A DNA stretch of 64,000 nucleotides from Mugil cephalus (GCF_022458985.1 NC_061789.1:9090357-9154356); one strand, 5' to 3'; shown: positions 15,570 to 28,895, counted from the stretch's first letter. The notes: generated by a model not told the origin, from the letters alone. Numbers and translations: made by a program.

Positions 15570-15652
15570 CTGGGGGAAAGACCACAGATGGATTATGTGA
15601 CGTATGAGGTGTGAGGTCTGTTGTTTTTAGACTAAAAACAAAGCTAAACAGG

Positions 15653-15724
15653 GGTTCCATGGTGTAATGGTTAGTGCTCTGGACTCTGAATCCAGTGATC
15701 TGAGTTCAAATCTCGGTGGAACCT
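15653..15724 (+). tRNA. tRNA-Gln (CTG), copy 3
   Basis: A 72-base cloverleaf with anticodon CTG. It differs from copy 2 at GTGC (for GCAC), CCAGTGATCTGAG (for CCAGCGATCCGAG). The T-stem keeps pairing through a T-G wobble, so it may still function. It starts 410 bases after copy 2. Confidence 0.88.
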
Positions 15725-15842
15725 GTGTAGTCGTCAATAGTTGATTTCCTAAAAATGCTCCTGTAATAATACATGTACAGCAAAGAGCTACAATCTGAAG
15801 CGCTGCACAACGTCCTTAGCGGTGCCTTTTTATAAGTAAATA

Positions 15843-15889
<47 letters not shown>

Positions 15890-17072
15890 TAACAACTACA
15901 AAGGAGTTAGGTTTATTCACTGGGGAAGTTTCCCCCGTGTTTTCCTGATACTGAGCTGGAGCCGTAGGCTGAACACTTTGGCACATTTTAACTTTTAATC
16001 CAACTTTATTCTCTGTTATTGCTTCTTCTCTACGGGTGAACATTGGTTAGATGTATCCAACATGGCGCCCATGAAACACGTGACCAGCTCAGAACCAATC
16101 AGCATAGCGGGATACCTCAGACGGTCCATGACTTGGGCCGGCTCTGACCTTAAACGTTTGATTTTTTTGAGTGAGGGTTTGAATGTGTTTCTTGGGAATG
16201 TGGATTAAAAGTTATTTTAAGTGAAGAAACAGAAAAATAGGCTGCTGGAGTTTGACACTTCAAGGATCGTGATTTTGACAACACATACGCACACACACAG
16301 ACAGTCCAGTAGACAGATACAATGTAACAGTTTGTATACAGGCTTCTACTCAGTGTACTATAATAATAGAGTTTCTTTTTGTATTAATTGGGATTTGTAT
16401 TTGCTATATTGAGACATGCAAATTTTAATTTTTCTCTTAAGGGTCTGGAAGGTTCTTTCTCTTCCTGTATTGGGAGTTTTTTCCCTCATATTTAGCATGA
16501 ATTTAGTACAATCGGACCCCTCCTTGCTGGTGTTGCATGACAGATAAGAAACATCTCAACCTGCCTGAGAACGTCACTTTTGCACCCAGTGTACATAAAC
16601 ATATGTCAAGCATAAGCAGAAAGGAAGTGTGCAAGTGAGTGAAAATGTCCATACAAGGAAAACACAGCTTTACGACTGACCTGTTTATATTTTATTTTAA
16701 TTTTTTTTTTTTGTGTGTGCGTGTGCTTATAGTATTTTTCAAGTCGCACAAAGACACAAGTGACTCGACGAGACTTGATCCTCTGAATCCTCAAGGGCTG
16801 ACGGCTCGTCTGGTCTCAGTGCTGCAAAGTGAGAGCACAGACGTGTTAGAGAAGCTGATGTTAGTGGTCGGTGCTGACACATATGTGTGAACTATGTTGC
16901 ATTACAGCTGCAAAAATACTGGGTGCATTTTTAGTTTAATTAAAAAAATGCACATTATAATTGAGTCAACTCAAGTTCTTTCAAAAGGTATAACTATGTT
17001 CAGCCCATCTGAAGAGGATGCACCTTCAGTCACACTCAGTAACCTCACATTAAGCTATTTAAAATTACTACA
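15725..17072. other. Intergenic region between tRNA-Gln cluster and ARPC1-like gene
   Basis: The TG microsatellite at 15846-15888 is the only clear feature. About 30 bases after the third tRNA still match the trpm4 intron 21 flank. I see no exon series here. A last non-homologous ARPC1 exon could lie here on the minus strand, but I found none with a good match. Confidence 0.6.
15846..15888. repeat. (TG)n microsatellite
   Basis: About 21 uninterrupted TG units. Confidence 0.97.
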
Positions 17073-20000
17073 TTACAATACAACAACATTATAATCCACC
17101 TTGAAATCCCAGATCACCATGGCTCCGTCCAGTCCCACGCTGCTGTACTTCTCCACTTTGTCTTTCGAGCCTGATACCACGCACAGCTGCCTGCACAACA
17201 CAACACACGGAAGCTCTTCAAAAGCCAAACTGGTTTTTTATTGTGATAACATTAGCAATGCCTCAGTGGCCTCAGCTGGTTCAAGTGAGTGATTGTTAGA
17301 TATTGAGTAACAACTAAGAAAAGAAAAGAAAATGCAAGAGCGAAGAGGGATTGTTGTACAGACAAAAGAACTCACAGTGAGGTATTAATGTGTTGCTACA
17401 GAGGCGCACAGCTGTGACATAGAAATATGCACTAAAGTAAATGAAAATCCAAATGAATAGGAAGTTAAAACTTGAGTTTTTCCAAGTGGTGGTGCCACTG
17501 GATTTAGATGGAAATGATCTATCTTTTTTTATGCGGTTCTGACGCGTGTCCTTTGGGAATTTAATGCTTTTATTTTGTTAATCGACAGCAGTTAAATCAC
17601 AGGAAATGACAGAAACATGCGCGATGGCGTGCAGCAAAGGCCTCCTTGGTTAAATTCAGTGAGGAGAAAAAAAAACCCTGTCTTACGTGATGCTGTTCTG
17701 GTGGAGGGTGTTCAGGTCGCTGGTGTCCTCGTCAGTGGCCTTCTTGTCCAGGTTGCGGAAGTGTTGCATGGCCGACATGCTGCCCTTTGAGGTCTGCTTG
17801 GGGATGTCCAGTTTCTTCACGAACTCCAGAGATCCCGGGCCTTTATATGTGTACTGGTAGGGGCAGCAGTCATGGCCCTGACATTGAAAACAAAAAAGAG
17901 GACTTGGTATCTTGATTTTTCAAAGAAGACTGAGATGATGCCCAGCGTTCATCATTTTTTCATTGTTAATACAGAAATATTAATTACTAGCTCCTACATT
18001 TTGGCTTTTAGTTATTTATGCATGGAGAAGGTAATGGTTACCGCAGCAACAATCTCAGTGGGGTTGACATAGAGGACGCTCAGCAGAGGCAGACGGTCAG
18101 TGGTCAGCTGGGTGACCCTGAAGAGGAGAGGCATTTTAACGTCAACACTCAGCCACAACACAAAATAAGACGTGCAATTTTATACTGGTTGCACTCACTC
18201 CTTCCCCTGAGTGGCATCGGCCACAGAGATGCTGCTGTTGTGGGCCACCCAGGCCAGCTGGTCTCCGCTGGGGGAAAAGGAGACGCTGTGCACCCACCCA
18301 CCGCAGTCCTTATGCTCCAGCAGCACCTCCCCGAAAGGCATCTTAGCGCCCCAGGCGGTTGGTCCAGGCTTCTCCTCGATGTCCTTTATGTAGGCCGAGA
18401 ATATCCTGAGAAATGCGGAAACAGAGATCGTTCAGCGGGTTCACGTTGACAATTAACCAAAGCTTCACTTTATACCCTTCATAGTTTTTGAGGAAGCCTC
18501 ACCTGCAGTGAAGGTCTGCAGACCCAGCAGCCAGTAGGATGTTGTTGGGATGCCAGGTGAGACTCAGGACAGTGGAACGCATGGGCTTCTTGATGTGCTT
18601 ACTCAGCCACCTTAAGGACAGGATGAATGGTAAGACGCCATATCTGAACTCGCTTTGATCTTTTAACACTGTTGTTCCCTCTCTACCCTCATGCTTCGTT
18701 CAACTTTACATGCAAAACATGAGTAATTAAGGCTTGATGTTGCATTTCTCACCAGTCGTTCTCCTTCTCGAAGTAGCAGACGGAGATGAGCCTGGCGCCG
18801 CTGCCCAGGGCGAACTTGTTCTCCAGCGGGGACCACTTCACGCACGTGGCCGCACGGTTGATTCGCACCAGGACCAGCGTCGGCTTCCATGCTCCGTCCT
18901 TCAGGGTCCACACGTAGGCATTGCGGTCGGAGGCGCACGTCACAATGCGGTTGGACTCCGGGGCCCAGTCGATGCCTGTGGATGAGGTTTATAAAAGCAT
19001 GAACATCCAGTGCTCCTTATAAGGAAATATGTTCCACCTTTGCTTGTAAAAGGTGTCAAACACATTCCGTTGCTTCAAAAAAAGAAGAGAATGCATTTAA
19101 GGCTGCACCTGGAGGCTATAAATGCTTTTAATGCTTTCATCGGTGACTCTCTACTTCCTGAGTTTTGCTCTACACGTTGCAGTAGGCAACACCGGTTCAG
19201 TACCTGTGATTCGTCCACTGTGCTCAGTCAGCTCGTGGATCTTGACCCATTCTTTGCCTTTCTTCTCATAGATGATGGCCACATTGTTGTTAGGACTCAC
19301 GGCAATCTCTGCAAGGAAACATGTAGTCAATTTAAGCTGCCGTACTTTTTACTGTAAGAAAAAGACAAATAAGTTTCTAATGTCCTACAAATGTTTTATG
19401 TATGGGTAAAGGTTCATCCTCTAGGGAGCATCTATCAGTTATAGGAGTTTAAAATGATAACATGACAAATCACATCACGTTACCCTTGGCAACATTAGCA
19501 GAGAGCAGGGCACCAGTAGGTACTGGTCACTTTAATGGTCCAGATATGTCAAGGGTTGCCATGAAATCTTGTGCATGGTCCCCATCCCCTGGATAAATTT
19601 TACTGCAGTCACCTTCTCATTTTTTTTAATTTTCCCACTGGGCAAAATTCCTTTGTGCCTAAATTGACACACCCGAAAAACCAATAACAATCTCGTCAGA
19701 CTCTGGGCGCTCAGACATTAACGCTAATTAGCTCATGTTAGCATGTCTGTATAGAGTCTCAGTCCAGGACATTGGTGATCTAAAATGTAACAGTATGCTA
19801 ATTGTTATGCAAGCAATCTAATATTATTGCCAGAATAGGCCTACTCACAATTTCATTAGCCTGTGTGTTTATGCCTTTGAGTTTAATGCATATAGCTCAT
19901 GTTAGCACGCTAATGTATCTTTGAAGAGTTTAACCCATGTAGCTCATGTTAGCATGCTAATATGTCTGTTCAGAGTTTAACGCATATAGCTAACGCATGT

Positions 20001-20694
20001 TAGCTCGCTAATATACCTTTTAAGAGTTTAACGCATATAGCTCATGTTAGCATAATATATCTGTAAAGAGTTTAATGCATGTAGCTGATATTAGCATGCA
20101 AATATGTCTGTGAAGAGTTTAATGCATATCGCTCATATTAGCATGCTAATATGTCTGTGAAAAGTTTAACACATATAGCTTATATTAGCATGCTAATATA
20201 TTAAACAAACATGGCAAACAGAAGCCATGATCCTGGCATCATTATTGCTAATACTTAGTGGTGAACTTGTCAGACGTGCAAAACAAGTCAGTGATAATGC
20301 ACTGATAATGTGGAATACTTCAACGGCAGTAGACATCCATTCCAACTGGAGTGCAGACATACACATGCATTAAAGCTCTTTGTGTCCATTTCCTGGATTG
20401 ATAATTAGATCCCCAGTGGTTCCCTAGGCAACATTAAACCTGCAGTGCAGAGCTTCTCCTTCCAGATGCATCCGTAATTAATAATTACACCAGTGGTTAC
20501 CTCAAATTGAGGGGGTGGTAAGCTTGGGTGGGGTCATGTATCCGAGCAGGCCGCATTGGAAGTATGGTTTCACCTTGTTACTCTATATGGAAATGCAGTT
20601 TGTACGTAATAGCTTTGCTGTTCCACTTACGGCTTCTGTCTTTGTTCCAGGCATGGCACGAGAGCGGCTCCAGGCCAAAGCTGTACAGAGACAT
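17073..20694 (-). CDS. ARPC1-like Arp2/3 complex WD40 subunit (8 exons, 363 aa)
   Basis: Seven-bladed WD40 subunit of the actin-nucleating Arp2/3 complex. Coding exons on the minus strand: 20694-20631, 19308-19204, 18975-18753, 18610-18503, 18405-18199, 18117-18042, 17877-17687, 17190-17073; the sum is 364 codons with stop. The start [20 protein letters not shown] matches the family N terminus. [60 protein letters not shown] and AGHDCCP are family hallmarks. Residues agree partly with vertebrate ARPC1A (RINRAAT, GHDCCP, NSITQ) and partly with ARPC1B ([15 protein letters not shown]), and many are unique, so it looks like a divergent extra paralogue. The C terminus reads through a possible donor after IWDFK to give VDYNVVVL and stop; the usual tail (about 12 residues) was not found. 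Intron 1 (1.3 kb) holds a minisatellite. Confidence 0.92.
19880..20205. repeat. Minisatellite, about 58-bp period
   Basis: At least five diverged units share 'gagtttaa.gcatatagct' and 'catgttagcatgctaatat'. Looser copies of the core begin near 19718. It lies in intron 1 of the ARPC1-like gene. Confidence 0.85.
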
Positions 20695-22236
20695 GTCTGA
20701 GCAGAAGCAGGAATGCGGCTGATGTCAGGGCTGGTCTGCAGATGTGCTGCTGCACGTCCCAGGATGTAATCAGAGAGAAAGGCAGAGGTACACTTAGTTT
20801 GAGAGTGACTTTTTTTAAAAAAAAAATGAAAAGAAAACGGTAGTTTGTCATATGTTGTTTTTGAGTCAATGATATTGCTTCACCTGGTGGTATAAAATAT
20901 AGATCAAATATAAATGTGACATGCATTTATTCCACACCAGTTCTGTATCACATACCCTTAAGTACACCCAGGGATTTGCACAAACTTCTACAGCACCTTC
21001 ACGTAACTCCTTGTTGGCTAAGTGAGCAATGACCGTGGGCTAACTACACCTTTATCAGGTGTGGCTCACACTGTGCAAACACGTTCTAACTGTTGTGTTT
21101 GGGGGTTTCTCGGCCTGCTAGCAATGATATGTTCTTGTATGGAAGATTTTTGAATACAGTGAAGCCAGTTTTACATTATTATATTAAGGAGGAAAAGAGA
21201 GTAGCATTGAAGAGTCTTGAAGATATGCTTAAATACTGGTATTAGTACATTCCAAGCATTTCTTCAAGTGGTGTTATTGTTATTATCTTGGTTTAAACAG
21301 ACACTAGCAGAGTAAATCAGTGATGAGACGCAACATCCTTTAGGTTTGACAGACAGCTTTCACTTGAATAATACATTTCTGTGGTTGTATGAGTCAGATG
21401 TAAGACATAAAAACACTTTGACTGGCAATTATAATTATTTAATAATACATAAACAATGGGATCTAACTTTATTACTTACCTTTGCTGTGAACGTGTGGTC
21501 AGGTGGATTTAGTGGCGGTGGAAAATGCAGGGCAGCATTCGTGGACTCTGGGCAGTCGACACGAATAGTGCTGTGCAGTCTGGCCTGCAAGGAAGTGACT
21601 GCGTTATCACTAGAAGGGAGTGGAAGAAAGGTGGGTGTGTCTCCTAAGAGCTGTTGAGCAAGCATCTGGAGCAGGTTTGTCGAAGACAAATCCCTCCAGC
21701 TGGCTGTCGACAGCCTCCAATTATATGTGACGATTTGTTCGAAAACAAACCATGTGTTTTGTGATTTTTTTTTTTCTGATAAGGCTTAAAAATCATAAAT
21801 TTCTTTATTAGCTAATACACATTTTGTCAACATAATATCAGCAAATGGTCGGTATGTGAGAGGAATCCAGAGAATTTTCATTGCATTTGTGTTAAAATAG
21901 AAAAAAAAACTAAAATAAAATAAATAAATCTTACCTTTGTTTTAGCTTTGTTTTGTTTTTCACATGACCTGGATGACTGAGGTCCTTCACAGACACGTGA
22001 CACAACATTATGTTGTCGACAGTTGCATGTCAGACCATTCTGCACACCTTTGTGGTGTCTTCTTTGTGTCTGTAGGCCTCCAATTTGGCCTGTTCATCGA
22101 CAAACACTAAGAGTTACGTTTTGAAGATCTCTAATTACAGCCAGCTAGCTGGTAGCATTAGCTAAGTCCCATGTTTACTATACTTAAACAATCACCGCCT
22201 CCCTTTAGACAGAACTAGTTTTTATTGTTTGGTAAA

Positions 22237-22576
22237 GGGGTCTTCAAGGTTTTTCAGGCCAAGGACCCCCAAACTGATGGAGGGATTAAGTAGGGAACCT
22301 CTACTTACTATATGTGTTATACATTGAACTCGACCCACTGCTATTTATAAATATACATTATTATTATCATTTTGCATTCAGTATTAAGCTATCTCCTATC
22401 CCTTTACTAAAATATGTTGGGTTCATGTTAATGTGTATTTAAAGAAATTCAAATTTGTGGGGGGAAATTAAAAAAATCATACCAAAAAATGTCTCATCAA
22501 CCAAAGATTTAGCGACCCCCCCCCCGCAGTACCACCGCAGACCCCCCAGGGGTCGCAGACACCATGTTGAAGACCT
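22237..22576 (+). repeat. Dispersed repeat, copy B
   Basis: Same family as 3671-4268. This copy shows both ends: ggggtcttcaaggtttttca on the left and 'ccatgttgaagacc' on the right, inverted around ggtcttcaa. Complete but non-coding. Confidence 0.8.
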
Positions 22577-25500
22577 ATGGTTTAGTACATTACATACGTA
22601 AAACTTTTATTGTTTTTATTATTTATTAAAATATAGAGGGAAAAGGGAATATTTCTATTTCTATTTATTTCTATTTCTATTTATTTTTTTTTCACATGTA
22701 GACCACTATAGAAACTCTACTAGATTTTTTTTTTTTTTTTATTCAAGATGATCATGACATTATGAAAATAGTAACATATGTGAATGTTCAGATGAGATGG
22801 ACAAACAAGGAGACCCTTCTGTGTGCCCTTTGTCTCCTCTCCTTTTCAAAGCTGACAAAGACAATCACAAAAATATTTCCCTCTGCTGATGTGTTGTGGC
22901 ACTTGTTCAGAAACAACTGTGTTTCACAGACTGGAATATTCACAGTATTGTACATAAAAAACAAACAAACAAAAACCCTCATAGAATCTTCACATTGATG
23001 TAATCAGATCTTACTGTGAACAACTTAATTGAGGCTTAACTATACAGAACAAACTCCTTCACACCTCTCTGCACCCCAGGGTCCTGTACCGGCCGCTAGA
23101 GGGCGGTAGAGTAAAGCGGTGACTGAGTGAGCAGACTTACAGATTGACATATGAGCTCTGGGAGGAATATATTGAAACAATCAGTCGTGAAATGTTAATT
23201 CATTATGAAAAACACAGCTCCCACCATGTTTGGCTCCTTTATCTAATGAACTGGGCTAACAGTTAAAACACAGAGAGTGACTGCATCTGTCAGATGAATG
23301 CAAATGGTACAATTAAAACATAAACTCAAGTAAAGCGTAAATATTTGACTAACAAAGATCTAACTAATGCCAGGACATTTATTGGTAGGACGTGAACGGA
23401 ATGGGTTGAAGGGATGGGAAGACTTGAATGTGTACATGGATGATGGTCTTTAGATGCAGAGGAATTGAGGAAATAAGATTCAGGCTGGAGGCCGTGCTTC
23501 TTCGTGGCAAATTGTTGGTTTAATTCACTACATTTTCTGTAACTCGACGGTTTGTCCACTGGAGAGGATGTAGGACACCACAACTATCAGCACAGTGCAC
23601 TCTCCCTCTTCTCTATTGTCCTCTTGTCTTCTGTTACATCTTCCAGCCTGTATGTATATGTCAATCTAGAGCTTTTTTCCTGTGTCGCTGTCTTCTTCTT
23701 TCTCCGTTTCTGCCCTTTGTGTTCAATGTATGTGCCGTATGTGTTGTCTCCGGCCTCCTGGCAGTTGGCACATCTCATCAATCGCAACTCAACCCAAGCT
23801 TCCTCTTCACTTGTTGACAGAAGGTGCACGATGCAGCCCGACACAGGCACGCACGCAAAAATGGTCAAGAAACATCAGCGCAAGGTGTTGACCCGGCGTC
23901 CAAATTCACTAGATCCATGAACCACAACACATGAAAACCACTCATGAACCGTAGATACACAACGATCAAATTACACTCAGACTGCACAACTGTGGAATGA
24001 AAGTCTTTGTTGAGTGTCTTATCTTCTCGGTTACTGAGGAAAAATTCCTGCAGCAACACATTCCAGATGTATTTGTATCCAACCTGAACATGCTTGAAAC
24101 TGGGACATTCTCAGATGCCATAGTTGCTCCAGAGTAACTCCAAGTGAGCACGGCTCAAAAGAAAACGGAAGGCGACACCAGCCGGAGCTAAAGGAGGCTG
24201 CAGTAGTTCCTTGAAAGAAAATGTTTGTTAATACCTTTATTTGACTCTATTACTCTTATATGTTTGCCCTCAGAGACAATGTTTAACTGCGGCCTTAGTT
24301 ATGGCAACCACAAAAAGCAGGAAGCAGGTTTCCTGCGGTATCCGGCTACTGTTTCCTGTACTGTCTCTATAATCGGCCATTGTCTCCTCCTCCCCCTCCT
24401 TCTCCAGGCCTCACACGCAAGATGAAAGTTGTTAACATCATCAAAACGACAGTTGGTTTTTCAAAATAAAACAAGACGTGTCAAGTTAAAATGACGGGAA
24501 GTGGCGTGTGGTGTCTTTTTGCATGCCTGGTGGACAAAAACATGCGGACAAAAACTACTCCCATCAGAAGAGGTCAAAGGTCACCCATCATGAGTCAGTG
24601 GGACAGTTTCCCACAGGAGAACCGACATGGCCGCCTTTAGTAGTGGAAAATCTGCAATAAAACTTTGATAAACACAGTGATTCTTAGAACTGACCACAAA
24701 ACTGGTGACTAATGGACATTGGTTTGTGTCTCTCCGGTGAGAATCCAATAGATGGCAATGAAAGAAACAAACACTGACTGCATTAAAAAGTCTTTGCTTT
24801 GATGCAACTTTTTGGAATAGTTATGAGCTAGGTAGGCTGACTTCCTAACTATCGCCGCTGTATATTTAGAGAGATGAATTAAAGGTGAATGAATCCAATA
24901 AAATGTTTGATACTTCCAGAGAAGAGAAGGAGTGTGTTGACATTTTAAGGTGTATCCTGACTGAGACGCTTAATGACACTGTGGGCTTAATTGTCAGTGG
25001 TTTCAGCCAAACCAAAAGAAAGAAAAAGATTTTTCTGCTACAGATGAACTAATCCTGCTCCTCAAAGTGGTACCAGGTTGATGTTTTCCTTCATTCTAGT
25101 GTGAATTGGTGAAAACCTCCAGTTCTGCAGAAGACATAACATGTTTTAATTTGACTTCCTTGCGCGAAGGAAATGACTGTCGCATCCCCAAGGGGAGGAT
25201 CGTCCTGCACCAAGCCCAGACTCTTTAATCACTCCAATCTTCTCCGTGCATGGACCTTATCTGATGAAGCATATTTAGCTCACTCTGACTCTCTGTTTAG
25301 TGCAGCATTGCTGGGCCAGGACAATGGCCACAGACTGTTAAATCTAAACTGATTCAAGAGGTCATCATGCTGATTTCATTTGAAATGTATGCTCTATTAA
25401 ACCTATGTAGCTGTTTTTATCACAAACATCAGTTCTATTTACGGTATAACATATTTCCATCTATTTACACTGCACTGAAGTGACGTCACTCTGTTGTGAT

Positions 25501-26194
25501 GTGAATGTTCTTGTCACAGTTGATTGTGCAGGAGCAGGTTCTTTTTCTAATCCTGAAGCTAAAGTTGTGCCTTGCATGAAGGTGTACTTCAAAGTGATCT
25601 GGTTAACCAGCTGGTCCTGCTTCGGGGGGGAACAGGGTGTCACCTGTGTGAGCAGGAAAGAGGACCAGACAAGACCGGGCAAGGCAGGAACAGCGGTTTA
25701 TGCAATAAAACGCTAAACTAGAAGAACTAGAAGCATTCGGGACATTTGTTCCTGCTCAGATGAAGTTTTAACAGGATTGTCAGGTTTCTCTTTGTGTTAG
25801 CGTCTTGAGTTGGCACACGTTCGATGGCACATAAATAACACATAAATATGAGGTCCAGGTGACCTTTAATATTTGCCATTCCATGACAAAATACACAATA
25901 TTTATTTGATATGTGAACTTTATACGTAACCATTGTGCAAGCACCTTCTCGTCTACTTACATTATGACTTCCATTTGTATCCTCACCTGTCTCTGTGGTG
26001 TTTAAAGAACCCTGCCTTGTAGCTTATGACGTGTTTCATACGTAGTAGTCCAAGTAAACCACATTGCCATATCTTATTTGTCTTTTAAAGTAGATAAGGT
26101 AGAATAAGGAGACTCTCCTTGGCTTATTGCTGTCATTGCTTTATTGATTTATTATTTTATTTTAGTCCTTTTATTTATGTTACTGAGCAGTCGT

Positions 26195-26545
26195 GCTATA
26201 TGAGGTGGAAAAGTTAGGTCAATTACAAGGGCCCCTGACCGTCAGGGGCCCCAAAAGAGAAAAAAAAGAGAGAAAATAATTAAATCGTCATTATAAAAAA
26301 ATGTAATATAATAATAAAATACAGTAGTAAAATTAGTTATCTCTTTGTTTTCACTTGATTTTGTCAGGAATGGTTAATATCTGCTAATCATGACATAAAT
26401 AATACTGATCAACCACCCCCGTGATTCTGTATGAAATGGTTTGTTCCTGCCTTAATGCATCGTTTGCACATGCAACAGTCTGTAGTTGCTGGATTGGACA
26501 ATATCCATAGACATGAGAAATTATTACTACTACATAAGTCATAAA
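26195..26545 (+). repeat. Dispersed repeat shared with trpm4 intron 14
   Basis: Matches the minus strand of 48585-48290 through blocks such as gaggtggaaaagttagg, 'accacccccgtga' and ggtttgttcctgcctta. It includes a perfect 11-base palindromic arm (26229-26251). Confidence 0.8.
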
Positions 26546-27539
26546 TATATCAGTAAATACATGTTACTTTCACCTTCTACGTGTTTTTCCTGTATTTCTT
26601 TCTTTCTTGGTGTTTTGCCACATAAGGGCAACTTCAGTCCAAAAACAAAGGGTCTCGCTCAGCCTCTTGAGAGTAAGCCATGAAACTTCCTGTATGCCCC
26701 CACCAACCTGACAACTTCTAAAGGAATTTGCAGCTGTTTCAAACTAGAAATACTTTTTCCTCACAGGAGCATTTGCTCTAGGCATCTAATATTGCAGCAG
26801 TTGCGTAAACACTGAAATCAATCACTGCACCAGCTCCAGAAAACGGTGTGTATCCCTGAAACACCAGTGGATGTCTACCTCAGGGTCAAAGCATTCACCC
26901 TCTCTCAGTCTCTGGAGCATTGATCCCACTTACTCGAAACCCTAGGTGTTGGGTTTTAAGCCTTTTAGAAGACTCCAAGAATGTTCTTTCCTTTGGAGAA
27001 CATGTCCAGTTTCCAGCTGCTCTGGACGCCTGTAAAAAGATAACACATAGGAGCTTTGCCCTTCAAGGACCAGTGGGAGGAACGATCATCTTCCTGAGTC
27101 AAAAGTCTCAGTTAATCTCACAAGAGCAAGGTTTTGCAGCCAGGCGCTGCTGTTGTTCCTGCCCAACAGCTTTAAGGTATGACAAGAATGTCGGGCTCTT
27201 TCGTGGTATCACAGCAGATGGTTTTTCTATAATTATTTGCCTGATCCTGAAGGTTTATTATGTGAAGACATTCGAAGGCACACCCGAGACCATAAACTGC
27301 ACAAAGCCAAGTGCTAAGCTTCAGATCTGTGGACTGATTTCACCATTAAACAATCAACGTTGGCAGCTTTTGGTGAGATGTCTAAATATATGATCCGTCT
27401 AAATGTATGATAGAAAAGCATGTTATAATCTCACGGGTTTGAAATGGACACATGAGGTCACGTGATTTTACAACACCCTGGATCCTTCTGTAAACCGATG
27501 GGTGTGTGTTGACATTTTATCCATCTGGACCAGATCTAA

Positions 27540-28895
27540 CTATGGACAAACCCATCGTGACGTCGCCCGTTGGATTCCGATTCTCGGAAATGAAGCCCAT
27601 GTGGACGGAGCCTGCGGTTGCCATGTTGGATGAGCTTTACTCCGCCCATACTCGGATACTCCAAATATGGATATGGGGGTCGGGTTGGGGCGGAGCTAAA
27701 GCAGCCTGAACATTGAAACCCGCCCACCCAACTCGGCGCCACCGGGTTAGCTCAGGCTACCGAGCTAGGCTAATTGCTATTGGAGGTGCTAGCAGCCGGC
27801 TAACACGGTGGCCTCGCTCCCGGTTTGATGCCATTTATCCCGACTAAAATATAATATATAATACATTAAATACAGCTATGATTTATAGATTAATATTTTT
27901 AATTTTAAAAAATATATATACTAGCATCTGTTACAGGTAATGAGTCACATTTCACATCTGGGTACATAAAATTCAGAGCACAGCAATTTGCAGCACATAA
28001 AAAAGCTGCAGCTTGTAAAAGTTCAAAAAATCTGCGATATTGAGATGACTTTTAAAGTGTTCTCTGCCCAGATTTGATGTCCTGGTAGTCCAGTTCTTCA
28101 TCAATGTGTACAGAATATTATTACGCATATTCACATTATGCATATTTGTTTCCTTGATTTTAATTTATATTACCTTCTAACTTAAACTACGTAAGGGATA
28201 ATACCTAGAAATTAATGGACGACGGGTATTTTACCTTAACATTGGTCGTATGGAAAAAGTAACGTGAACGAGACATTTATGTTTCGTACTTCACGTTACA
28301 CACTTCACTTAAAAGTATTATTATTTATGTTGTGACTTCGGTGGGGGTTTGATAGATAGCCTCCCGTTAGCCTGTCTAACAAACTGGAGCCTAGCTGGAA
28401 GGCTAGCCTAAGGCTAATTCATTAGATCATTAACTTCAGCTACCAGACTGGCACCAACCATAAGAATAATTTCTTCAAATTCACTTAGCGGGTGGTCTCG
28501 TGGGAGGTGCAGTAAAGCAGACAACAATTATTTTTTATTTAAAACAAAACTTCAAACTCAGCCGAAAGGTTGTCATTGGCTCAGGTGAGGACTAGCAGAG
28601 AGACCAAGGCTAGCAGCTAGCGACCTCTGGTAGCGCCTGTCACTCAAAGCCCTTAATTATGCAGAATTTTAAACCTTAATAAAAAAAAGAAACGAATGAG
28701 TTAGAAAAAAAATCACCCCCACCGTACAGTTGTCATGAATAGTGAAATAAACCATTGAGACCGAACCCGGTTTTTGAACCAGGCTGTAAACATGTTTAAT
28801 AAAGCTGTAAAGTTGGGCTTTTTTACATAGGGGTCTATGGGGATTTGCCCCCTTTTGCAACCAGCCTCAAGCGGCCACTCGATGAACTGCAGTTT
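27540..28895. repeat. Long fish-type dispersed repeat upstream of trpm4
   Basis: The left part ('cccatcgtgacgtcgccc', 'atgtggacggagcctgcggt') and the right part ('aggctgtaaacatgtttaat', 'tctatggggatttgcccc', 'tcgatgaactgcagtttttt') resemble parts of repeats I know from percomorph fish. That they form one element here is inference. It ends within about 170 bases of the trpm4 start codon. Confidence 0.6.

Larger units (their letters stand above)
20700..27530. other. Intergenic region with repeats only
   Basis: Contains repeat copy B (22237-22576), a repeat with a homologue in trpm4 intron 14 (26195-26545) and A/T tracts. The longest frame, 157 codons at 26920-27393, shows no recognisable domain and has no sign of neighbouring exons. 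The upstream promoter and any 5' UTR exon of the ARPC1-like gene must lie at the left end (above 20694), but nothing decisive can be seen. Confidence 0.55.

Noticed and set aside
26920-27393. 157-codon open frame on the plus strand
   Set aside because: No recognisable domain, no neighbouring exons, no promoter or Kozak context of note; its length is within chance for the amount of sequence.
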